Of a DNA stretch of 64,000 nt, positions 22,701 to 31,901 are shown in pieces (within the stretch, counting starts at the first letter, position 1; each line of letters begins with the position of its first letter). This DNA is from Polytrichum commune. Lineage: Eukaryota; Streptophyta; Polytrichopsida; Polytrichales; Polytrichaceae. Below the pieces are notes generated by a model. It was not told where the DNA came from. It worked only from the letters and a program-made list of their open reading frames with translations, and made no database searches. A program made the translations under genes and the position numbers. The stretch lies in assembly GCA_950295325.1 (NCBI GenBank), contig OX485809.1, forward strand, positions 9,054,001 through 9,118,000. Direction: 5' to 3'.

Positions 22701-25700
22701 GGACTTGAACGTCACTTGAACTCTATCAATGAAGTAGAAGAATGATCATTGCAAACATGACAAAGTTGTGAGAGTCTCTTCACTCGGTAACTTGGCTATA
22801 CAGCCTATACTGACTCCATCATCAAAGAGTTAACCTTAATTTGACTTTTCGTTGGGAGTTGGTCGTCCCCTACGATTTTTCATTGGTTTTTTTGCATACA
22901 AAATCAATCATTTCTTTCCACTTGTGGTGCATGCTCAGAGGTTGTGTTTAAATTTGGACGAAGAGCACCTATCTTGGTTCATCAAAGGCCAAACTTATTT
23001 TAGCACCTCTTGGCATGCCCAAATGAGTTTGACCAGGTTAATGAACCAACATAGAGTATTCTCTTCAAACCTTGACATCACCTACCAAAAAAACACCACC
23101 GAAAACTTACCAAACATGGAAGGCGTTGTATGCATAACAACCAACTCTTGACCAAAAGTCATGTTGAGTTATCTAGGATGACTCTATTGACTCAGTTATT
23201 TGAGAAATAGGTATGAAGGAGCTGATAAGGCCAGCAAATGCTTTAGAAAATAAGAGGAAATTTGTTAACTCACCTGTATGCGAATGGAGGGTCGAGTCAG
23301 AGACAACTTGAATGGGGACTCCTAGTTCGACGTCACCATAATACTTGATATTGTTGTAACAACAACTCCGCTTTCCTCGCACAAAAACAATGATCAATTG
23401 AACTTGATGCCCATTTTGTCTGTCTTGCTCCGGAATTGCATTGTCAATTTCTTCATACGAGGCTCTAATTGCTTGAACGGGATCCATCTTCTCTGTGCAT
23501 GTAAAGAATGATTGGCATGTCGAAGACATCTGTAATCCCATTTGCTGCGCGCGGCTGCCCAAAGTCACCAAGATAACAAGGTTGTATTATTACCATGGCC
23601 ACAGTGCTTCAATTTCAAGAAAACCCAACGGACATTAACTTATAAGGATTAGTAGGTAAACCCCAAGGTCTGGGTGGCTTGACAAAACCATTTGAGCACC
23701 ATCACCTCTAAGCCCTTCAATCATGGAGATCGAAGGCTGATTGAGGGCGGAGGAGGATGACGGTTAAGTTCTTGGGAAGTTATCCTGGTTTCCAATCTTG
23801 GAACATCACCTCAGGCACCAAATGATTAATTTAAGGATAATCTAATCAAGATCGTTCGAATCGCAAAGGTTACAATAACAAAATTAATAAGAATGACAGT
23901 TCCTAGAAATAGATGATGTGCTAGTTGACAGAGGTCATATGCTATCATATGTTCCTTCAATGTGAAAACTAGCAATATCAAACTAAAATTGTACAAAATT
24001 TGCATAGATGTTAAGAGCGAGTACACAACGTTGTTCCAACTAGTTCTGAAGTTTTTGCTCGCAAGATTCACTTTTAAATTTGCTTTTAATATCTAAATAG
24101 GCAAAGCAATCTATAATCAAATGAAATGTTGACCTCGATGTACGGAACATCATCAAGTTTGGTTTGACATGGGTTTACATGGCAAGTTCATTTGCGAATT
24201 CTCTTTTCTCCTTTTGCTCCAAGACAAGGCTACAATCACAAATGCCCCACCAATCAATAATTGCGCTTTCAAGGGCCTGCCGATTCCCCCATGCCCAAGA
24301 GCCAGAAACTCCAGGGTCAATATGACTTTCCATTTTGTCGCTCCCTGGCCGTGAGTTGTATTCTATGATTGGAGCCTTCAAGATTCTACTTGTGATCTCT
24401 GTCATGTTTAGGTGGAAGGCAAGTTTGAAAGCCTGAGAGTATGGATCCCTGTCATGATTGGGATTATTGAGGAATTAAGCACAACCAGGATCCTCTCACT
24501 TTTATATATTTTTATTTATTTATTTATTTATATTTATATATAAAGCACTTGATTAGTGCCAAATATTTTGTTTTTTTTTTGTTAAAACATTAGGGACTTT
24601 GCTAATTTTGCAATTTTTTGTTAACTCTTAGAAAAATCATAAACTAGTTTCTTGAATATGAAATACTTAAGTAAAATACTTTAATTTATGTCAAATCTTG
24701 TATGTTATTATGGTATGTAGATTTGCAAGAAGTGCATGAGTAGCAAGACCACAAATTGCAAAGGCATTGATTCCGGAAGATGGAAGACAACAGATTTCTT
24801 TGTGATATTCAATGGAGGTGTGAAGAAATGCTCATGGGTGTGACAGAATGTAGAATCTCCATCGAACGTCATCAGGGAATAGAGTTATCTTTTAAATCAA
24901 TGGGATTCTTTGTCGGGGTTAGTCCCTCATAATTTTCCATTGGTTGTTTTGCATACAGACATTTTTTTTCTACTTGTAGTGGTGCATGCTTGGAGGTAGT
25001 TTTTGAATTTGAATGAGAACTTATTTCGATTCAGCAAGGACCAACCTCCTTTTAGTACCTCTCTTGACATGCCCAAATGAGTTTTTCAACCCTCAATGAA
25101 TTGATAGAAAATGTACTTTGTTCAATCCTGAACACTACCTTAAGCATGCACCGAAAACTAACCAAACATTTGAGGTGTCGTACCCAAACAAATCACTATA
25201 TTCGTTAATTTGAGACTTTTTCTTGTCTCAAATTAATATATGAACCACAACAACATGGTCTAATGTTTGGGTCGTCCTACCTAAACCATCTTGATATGAA
25301 GTCTTAATTGGATTCTTGATATGAACACCCGCTTCAAAGTATTTGCATCTTACAACATTCTCCAATATCTGTGTGATTTTATCCATGTTCTCATATTTGT
25401 AACTGTCTCAAAATGCCGAAAAAGTCCCAAATTAACGAATATAGTGATACAACCAACTCCCAACCCAAAGTACCGATGAGTTAAAGTGGGAAATTTTTAT
25501 CATAATATTTTTTTTAAGAGATTTGAGAGTGGGTAGATTTCTCTTGAGACCTGTGTTCTTGCAATGTTTCGTATAAATAGCTGGCCTCCATCAATTTGGA
25601 GCTGCTACAATACCTTTGATCAGGATTTCTCATGGATGCAATCTTCTGCAATTGCACCTCTTTGTCACTCAGTTTTCCATTGTACTTTGTTCCGTTTGCG

Positions 25701-28700
25701 ATAAATGCCAACTCCATTGGCACATGCAATGTGGACTTTGTCGATTTCAATGCTAGACATGGTAGAGACTTGTACTTGATATCAATATTGTACTTCTCTT
25801 TAAAATAAGCAATCAACTTTTTCTCAGTTCCATCCGGCTTTGATCGGAAGGAAATTTGATTTGTTCTCTCTTTTGATAAATCGTCAACCTTATATCTTCG
25901 AGTCACACCTCCACCGAAATAAGCCATGATTACCACTGTTCCCCGCAGTAGATCCGCAACATATTCCCTGGATTCACAAAAGAATGGAAACACAACCTTC
26001 ATCCTCATTTATCCATATATTAAGTTAGGCGTGCCTAAAATCCATCACAGCAATATTAAACTGGACACCTACATTTGGGTGGTAAGTAGTTAGGTGTGGA
26101 TCTAAGAATGGACACCAAAACAATGTGTGTTTGAAAGAGATTGGAGTACGTGCTTAGAATATGCTAACCGTTTTAGGCTCAATAGGCCACATACGTGACG
26201 GGACATATATGGCAATTTAATGAACACGGGCATCTTCACTTTGATAATTATTAAGATATTCATATGAGCTCTGAAAATTATGAAGAAGATGACTAGGTAC
26301 GATTTGGATTTGCTAATAATCTCGCACTAATTGTGTGTTTCCTATCCTACAAGAAGTAGGTGCAGAGAGGAAAGTATCTGAATAACACACGTAGATTACG
26401 TTATTGCATCTATTAAGTGAGCTTACTTAGTCATGTGATTCAATCCTAGATCATTCTTGGGTACGTATAGTTTGTGAGACGTTCAATCACATGCATAATT
26501 GGTAATGTTAAAATAAGAAGCTCAGCAAAATATTCGTGAAAATTCATGTTGATATGGGTTATAAGGTCCGTTGAACAAACGTTAATGCTGTGTATATATT
26601 AAGAGTAGATTCACATTGCATTAAATACAAACCTTAGTTTCTCATGGAATCCAGAGTCTGGGTTGAACTTAAATTGTGAATCGTAATCTCGCACCTTATA
26701 TTTGACAAAGTCGAGAACTGGAATGTTCTCTTGACCTATTTGGCTCTTGAAAAAGCAGCATAATGACACATCAACATTGAGGGCCAGGCCTTGTTTCGTA
26801 GGTCGCACACTCTTGAAAAATCCATGCCATGCAACAATGAAGCCGTTGACAACAGTAAACCCGTATTTCTCCGCGTAAGAACATGGGCCTACATCCGTAA
26901 TATCCATATTTTGGTATTGATTTTCTCTCATTACATGACCAAGAGCAGAAACATATTCTTGAATATTTTCATCCGTTGTACCATTGACATATTTCTTTAG
27001 ACCGTCACCAGATAAACCTCCATCTTTCCTCAAATTAGCCTTAGGACTCAATGTGCACTTGTAGGATGTTGCTGGATAATCTCCCCTGCAACATGTAGAG
27101 TGTTTTTTTATGTCCAACTAAAAGATTGAGTGCAATTAATTTATCAACTCAACACAGTCAAGATTCAAACAATGTTTGCAACACTCAAAATATATGATGA
27201 GGTCATGTTCAAACCTGTTAGGATCCCCATAGTTAACGACAATGCCCTCTTGTGTTTGAAAAGGAAACTCCTCATTGCTATAGAGAGTCTCCACTCCATC
27301 AAAAACTAAGAGAAATTTTCTATCATACATTTTCTCCAGCTTTTCTTCTAATAAAGATTTGAGTCGTCGTCTCACCGCCGTACTTAGTGGCTTGGGTTCA
27401 ATCTTGATGGTCTTCACATATATGGTATCAAACTTGAAGCCATCTTTCACTTTGAAGTGGTTGGCCATAATTCGTTCGACCTGCACATGCATAACAAGTC
27501 CACTTTCTTTTGATTTTTTTCCCAAATATGTCTTCTGGTAACCTACTTCACATGTCAGAAAGCAATAAACCAATACATGTCCCTCCTAAAGAAGCATTAA
27601 TCCAATTAATATCCTTTGTGCAACATGAAACGGTCCATGATAACTTAATGAAAAACATGCACACAAATATGGACTTTACAAATATATAGTTGATTTGATT
27701 AAAATCACCCCCCCCCCCCCCCCCCCAGTTTGTTCAATCAAACTGCCACTGAGCTTCAGTGTCTTAGAGAAACAGTAATGTGTTTTGGCCTTTACTTAGT
27801 TATAAATAAAACAAAACAAAATCAAGATAAGGAGATGGATGGGTCATGAATGGATTTTGTGTGATTTTTTGGTTCTCTACCGATCCTGAAGTCCCTTGTC
27901 TGCCTGAGCGGGCCACCAAACTTAATGCAGGTTTCTCACCCATAAAGTATCCTGAGAAATTTCTAATGATATTAGAGGAAATACTTTCAGCGGTTGAACT
28001 AGCAGGTGCTGCATCGTGCCTTTCATCACTTCCCAAGCACACAGGAATGGCTAAGTTTGGAGCCTCAGAGTCAGGTTCCAGTGTCAAAGTATTAGGTGCA
28101 AATTGGTGTGATTCAAGGGGATCCACAGCCGTCATTTTTGTAACAGCGATAGCTTGAGGGGGCTCATCACACAATTTGTTGGCAGGCAAGAATGGGGCTT
28201 TCACCATACCGGGACGCTTGCAAGGAATCCCATTTAATCCGTAGCAGTCGTTTGTAGGAGGCAAATATATCCGTAGAGTAGTATTGCGTAAGTTGGATGA
28301 GCAAGGCTTAGCAAGGTTACCCAAGGGAGATGCCCAGGAGTTTTGGGGTGAATCTGAGCCTGTCCAAAGTATTTGATAAATTTATGGCTTACAGAGGATG
28401 CAAGATAAAAAAAATACGCTGATCAGTTTACTCTGCTTGCTATCACATCTAAATGCAGTCATTGGTTTCATCAAGTCTGAAGCAGACTCGATTGCATTGA
28501 AAATTATAGCCCTATTCTACCCAAATGTATGCGTCTCCATCTCAGGGCCCTCCCAAAGACAATGTGTGCTTGTCAAGTAAATCGACAACAGGTTAGGTCT
28601 ATTGTTTCTAATTGCAACTTGGTTCCCAATATATGCTTCTTTGACACTATGTAGTCTGTAGTAGTTTGTGATACATAAATCAAGGAGGTGATTTGATCCA

Positions 28701-29786
28701 AGTCTAAAAATGTGATTTAATCCAATCGAGAATCAAATATGTAGGTAACTTGATTGGCAAAAGAAACTCAGCATAACATGATTGCCCAACTGATTTTGAC
28801 AATCAAACTGGAACTTCAGAGTTGCAAGGAGGATCAAATAAGCATACAATTTCATTGGCAAAAAATCTCCAGCATAACATGATTGCCCAACTGACTTTGA
28901 CAATCAAAGTGGAACTTCAGAGTTTGCAATTGGGATGTAAGGGCGTCTCCACTTGTGTACACGCAATCGGACCTCTATTATTGACTTTGCAGATCTTTTT
29001 TTAGGGCAAACTAGCATGGTTTCCCACCCATAAGCATGGTTTTCCACCCACCTCTATTTAGTCTGTAGTAGTTTGTGATACATGCTTTCTATGACATTTC
29101 GGTGGGCAGTAAGAATTTTGGATAGATAGATAGAGAAATATGTGGACTTTGGAAGTGGCATGTGGTCTTGCTTTAGAATCAAGAGCAAAACAACTTATGG
29201 CAGTGACTCATTTGTGAGCTCTTTAGCAAGGAGCAGTTGGCTTGCCTGAGGGACACTTGTGGTGTGGGACAGTAGCAGGGTAGGAGGACCAGCCAGCTTT
29301 GTAAGAAAGCGGCAACGCAGGCCCAGCGTAACCCCCATGCAACGCGCGGTGCCAGGAATGGGAACTCAGGTATCGTGCTTCCCAGTTGGTATCGTACTGA
29401 CCAAACTTGCGAGACGGCTGCGGAGGCAGGGGGACTGTCCTCGTCGCCGGCGGGCCTTTCCCCTTCTTGTGCCATTTGATAAGACTGAAGTCAGGGGCCT
29501 CGGGCTCTGGAGGTGGCGAGCAGCTCGGGTGGCCCCCGGGGTTCCAGAACGATTTCGGGGGTGATTTTTGGGGTGACCGCAACGGCGATTTATGGGGTGA
29601 CCGCAACGGTGATTTATGGGGTGAGCGCCTTGTTCTAGGACTACATGGTGAAGGTGAGCGTGAGTTTCTGCGGCTAGCTGCTCGGCTACTTCTTTTGCTG
29701 GCTCTACCACAAGGACAACAATCGGAATAATTGTCCAAGAAACTTACACAGGGTTGTGATGGTGAAGGAATATCCCCTGCCGACAT
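17305..29786 (-). CDS. AGO: Argonaute protein, ten exons, slicer-competent, divergent
   Basis: Exons (minus): 29786-29246, 28359-27881, 27480-27215, 27085-26633, 25967-25551, 24448-24179, 23554-23274, 21868-21519, 19985-19504, 17557-17305. All phases agree and give 1263 residues. Argonautes bind small RNAs and use them to silence or cut target RNA. Residues 1-340 are a Ser-Pro/Arg- and Pro-rich extension. The N domain begins near 345 ([11 protein letters not shown]), and the linker has [22 protein letters not shown] is about 600-710, MID about 790-905 and PIWI 905-1240. Slicer residues D951 (YFGADVSHP), E993 (HRLEIISDL), D1026 (FYRDGV) and H1212 (YYAHL) are present. [13 protein letters not shown] and [11 protein letters not shown] place PIWI nearer the AGO1/5/10 group than AGO4. 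Oddities are a polyglutamine insert at 1105-1116, a C-terminus MYFL instead of the usual Phe/Tyr-Cys end, and a GC-AG first intron. Least certain are exon 1, the first intron and the exon-5 donor, which could be at 25614. Confidence 0.88.
17878..18135. repeat. Dispersed repeat inside Argonaute intron 9, second copy at 62905
   Basis: The blocks CCCTATAGGTTTGT, ATGTTGGATGGATGAGAGAG and CCCTCTCTCCATACT match CCCTATAGGTTTGT, ATGTTGGATGAATGAGAGG and CCCTCTCTCCGCTTG in the copy at 62905-63165. It is non-coding. The rest of intron 9 (17558-19152) is AT-rich with no ORF of note. Confidence 0.65.
19153..19494. mobile_element. MITE of the CTACACTAAATA family next to the exon-9 splice donor
   Basis: The left end is CTACAGTATATATTGTATTT and the right end CAATATTTCGTGTAC. 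The interior has CACCGATTCTATTTGTCTGG, TTGTCAGTCCTTGTAAGG and TCATCCAAATTTCAATCATC, as in the family. On the gene strand the splice donor (GTGAGTAGTA) runs straight into the MITE end, leaving only about ten bases between them. Confidence 0.8.
20430..20945. repeat. Diverged tandem duplication with SINE-like pol III box motifs, Argonaute intron 8
   Basis: Two units (about 20430-20690 and 20703-20945) share ACAAGGARACACAT, CACTAATGCARCT, TGGCAAGGCT and AATTCATAAGT phrases. Unit 2 has TAGCCCAATGG, fitting a pol III A box, and about 50 bases later GGGTTCAAAGAC, close to a B box. This suggests a tRNA-derived SINE, but no 3' tail or target duplication could be set. Confidence 0.4.
21038..21392. repeat. 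Dispersed repeat, partner of 10965-11515, Argonaute intron 8
   Basis: It matches the copy at 10965 in order: GTCATGTTATTGTGGG, TTTTGTGCTACTTTTTTCC, AAGTCTTCATGAAGACTTAG and ATTTTCCACCCACAC. The roughly 250-base insertion of the other copy is lacking here. The element ends about 130 bases from exon 8. Confidence 0.75.
21925..22260. mobile_element. Foldback MITE related to 9168-9650, Argonaute intron 7
   Basis: The left end has GTGATTTGGTTGATCTG and TTTTGATCGGACACCTA. The right end has GAACCAAATAACACTC. Between them GAGGATCGCAGAACAAATTA parallels GAAGATCAAAGAACAAACAC in the 9.2-kb copy. It is more decayed than that copy. Confidence 0.55.
22447..22645. mobile_element. Short MITE, partner of 3708-3928, Argonaute intron 7
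   Basis: The terminal inverted repeat is CACTAATTATCCCAATTAGT... at the left and ...GGGATTATCAGTGTA at the right, with GCATTGCGTAACTCCAAGTA near the right end. The interior GAGCTCAATTTTTACTAA and AGAACATAAATGACTGTGC matches the other copy. Confidence 0.8.
22852..23142. repeat. Direct repeat in Argonaute intron 7, partner in intron 5
   Basis: TTTTTCATTGGTTTTTTTGC, GGTGCATGCTCAGAGGTTG, CATGCCCAAATGAGTTTGA and CACCGAAAACTTACCAAACA recur in the same order at 24905-25185. Both copies lie in introns of one gene, on either side of exons 6 and 7. It is non-coding. Confidence 0.8.
24905..25185. repeat. Direct repeat in Argonaute intron 5, partner of 22852-23142
   Basis: This is the second copy of the intronic repeat (TTTTCCATTGGTTGTTTTGC, GGTGCATGCTTGGAGGTAG, CATGCCCAAATGAGTTTTTC). 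It ends right beside the 253-bp MITE at 25194, so the two elements are adjacent or nested. Confidence 0.8.
25194..25446. mobile_element. 253-bp MITE with 29-bp terminal inverted repeats starting CACTA
   Basis: The left end CACTATATTCGTTAATTTGA (25194 on) and the right end ending AAATTAACGAATATAGTG (25446) are inverted repeats over 29 positions with one mismatch. The CACTA start is that of the CACTA superfamily, but a clear 3-bp target duplication is not seen; an AT on each side is the only candidate. It is non-coding and lies in Argonaute intron 5. Confidence 0.8.
26058..26345. repeat. Dispersed repeat in Argonaute intron 4, partner at 58365-58640
   Basis: TGGTAAGTAGTTAGGTGTGG, ATCTAAGAATGGACACCA, TATCTTCACTTTGATA-type and GATTTGCTAAT phrases recur in the same order at 58365. 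It is non-coding and of unrecognised class. Confidence 0.7.
27708..27726. repeat. C homopolymer (19 bases) in Argonaute intron 2
   Basis: A pure run of 19 Cs lies between exons 2 and 3. On the transcribed RNA strand it is a G-run that could form a quadruplex near the splice sites. Confidence 0.9.
28752..28929. repeat. Tandem duplication, period 101 bp, Argonaute intron 1
   Basis: ATTGGCAAAAGAAACTC, AGCATAACATGATTGCCCAA and GGAACTTCAGAGTT in the first unit recur from 28853 with few changes. It is non-coding. Confidence 0.88.
29561..29629. repeat. Coding minisatellite, 24-bp unit, in Argonaute exon 1
   Basis: Three units of about 24 bases (GGTGACCGCAACG core) encode repeats of RSPHKSPL on the minus strand, giving the Ser-Pro-rich block around residues 53-75. 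The frame is kept because the unit is a multiple of three. Confidence 0.88.
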
Positions 29787-30300
29787 GAAGGGCAACTTAC
29801 CACGAAAAAAGTGATTCCAACTCCAATGCAAAAAAAAGTAACTGAAGTTTGGGGTGCTCGCTAGGCGTGGATGTTGCCCATCAATATATCTCAAATCCAC
29901 CTTTATACCCGGTTCATATATCTTTCTTTCAATCACTCTCCACTGGATTATTGAGAATCTGTTTATTCTCGTTCGAGATCATATCCAAAATATTTTATTC
30001 TTCATAAATTCGGCGAAAAACTCTGCTCTGGTGGCAAATGCTGTGCTTTGGCCCTCTGCAACATTCGTCACAACTCAAAATTTGGAGTTGGGAGTATGAT
30101 GCACTCTTGAGTGAGTTGCGGAAGGTGATGTGTGTTTGTTGGTTTCCTCATCACAATCCCATCTCACATCAGAATGCACAGGCTTAGCGTATGGCAAGCC
30201 GGAGGGGCAACCATCGCGATGGTTCGCTATTGCCAGCATATTGCTTGCTCTGCACCTTTTCAGCTCTCCCTCCCTCCGATCAGTGTATCGAATTTCAATG

Positions 30301-30310
30301 CATTTTATAG
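30301..30310 (-). promoter_or_regulatory. Candidate TATA box of the Argonaute gene
   Basis: CTATAAAATG on the minus strand lies about 515 bases upstream of the ATG at 29786. A start near 30270 would give a 5' leader of about 480 bases. The stretch between is more GC-rich than the surroundings, as is common for plant leaders, but an upstream non-coding exon cannot be ruled out. Confidence 0.35.
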
Positions 30311-30539
30311 TTTTCTCACCATCAGTTACAATGGACAGGTTGCAACGGATGGTTGGAATGGACAAGATTTTTTTCTAATGTTTAATGCAATTTTTGGTTC
30401 ATTGAAGTTGGTGACAGACACTCTCAAGTCAATGAGCAGCTCAATCCACCACTTGAGTAAAATGCAGAGTCACTCTGCAGATGGTTCCCCTCGACTTAAC
30501 CAATTTGCGGGCATAATCATCTTGGAAGCAAGCTAAGTT

Positions 30540-31900
30540 GTGGTGATCCATAGTAGAGAAAGCTGTATTAAAGGCAGAATTTCTGTGACTTTGTGTGGTA
30601 TACTCATCAGCACCTGAATTAGCAAGCTACCCCCAAACCTGCATTGTACAATCGGATTCCACTCAGGTCCAGAACAGTTTGCCAATGTCATCCCTGGATG
30701 TTGAATTCAAATCACCAACCACGTTGACAACCCAAACTTCAAAGTTGCACTCAATACTGCCACCCCACAACTTGGAAATCGTCACAACTTCATAAATAGG
30801 GGGTAGTTCCGCCTCTCCATAACATAGCTCGAGATCAATAGTTACCGAGTAACAATAATATCATAGACCAGTACTAGTACACGTATTTGCCTTCAAAATT
30901 GCTGGAGATAGACCTCAAACAGCAACATGTTACAATGTTCAACATCTAAATAGGAACTGCTAGAGACATTAGAACTGAGACATGTTTTCAGGATTGAGAC
31001 CTCTCAAGGCCATACTACTTCCGAATTATGACCACTACATGTCCAACCAGGCTACCTCAGATACTTTGAATGAATAGCTTTCCTCACCCCATTTGACACA
31101 TATAAAACTGACAGTGAATCAACATAGTCATTCCGAATTCATAATCACTCAGAAGCCAGTGCTGGCAAGGTAGGAAGCTATAGGCATACCCTTCACAGCC
31201 CAGTCGCCCATAGAATGATGATTATAATAAATGAATAGGTTGCTAGACATAAATATATTTCCTCAAAAAAAAAACAAACAGAAGTCAGCATGCAATGTAA
31301 CTGACAATTCCACACTTGTTTCATTATTAAATAATTAGCAGGGGAACATAAATGATAGATTTGCATTCAGTTGACTGGTTTGAGGAAAACGCATGTATAC
31401 CTACCCAAAGGGAACCTAGACTAACTCCAAAGAATAGTGTCTTTTCACACCAGAATTATGCGAGAACTGCATGAGCAGGATAATGAAAAAAAGACGAATC
31501 CAGAGTATTGTAGACATGATCTCCCTGATTAGGTAACTAAGTATCACAATCTGCAAAAATTGAAAATCTTAATTCTTAAAAATTAAGCCCTTGCACCTCT
31601 GGATCTATGGGTTGGTGTAGACAGGTCTATCAATACCCAAAGGCATGGGCCATGCAGACCTGTCAAAGTGAGCAGGTACAAATCGCTGTGTGCTCAACTC
31701 CTCCTTAAGACTAGTTGACATGTTAAATGTGTGACAGTTCAGACACACTGAGCTGTGCTGATCTAAGCCTGAAGAATGTAAAGGGGCACTACTGGTTGTA
31801 CATATGACCAAAAAATGTTGCATTGCTGTTGCAGCTGGCTGAAGAAAAGGTAACTGGCCAGCAATGAAGGGCTGGACTATAATGGAAATGTCCAGGTTAA
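30540..31900. other. Intergenic spacer between the GDT1-like and Argonaute genes
   Basis: No gene is recognised. It should hold the 3' untranslated region of the GDT1-like gene (below 31902) and upstream control sequence of the Argonaute gene. No dispersed repeat matched here, unlike most of the window. Confidence 0.5.
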
Positions 31901-31901
31901 A

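Noticed and set aside
25614-25967. Earlier donor for Argonaute exon 5 (AAAG/GTATTG at 25614)
   Set aside because: It keeps the phase but would drop about 21 residues of the PAZ-MID linker that align loosely with other Argonautes (YLYETLQEH region). The later donor at 25551 was preferred, though the choice is not certain.
30075-30536. Overlapping open frames on both strands upstream of the Argonaute gene
   Set aside because: No domain or clear splice links were seen; the position suggests promoter or leader.
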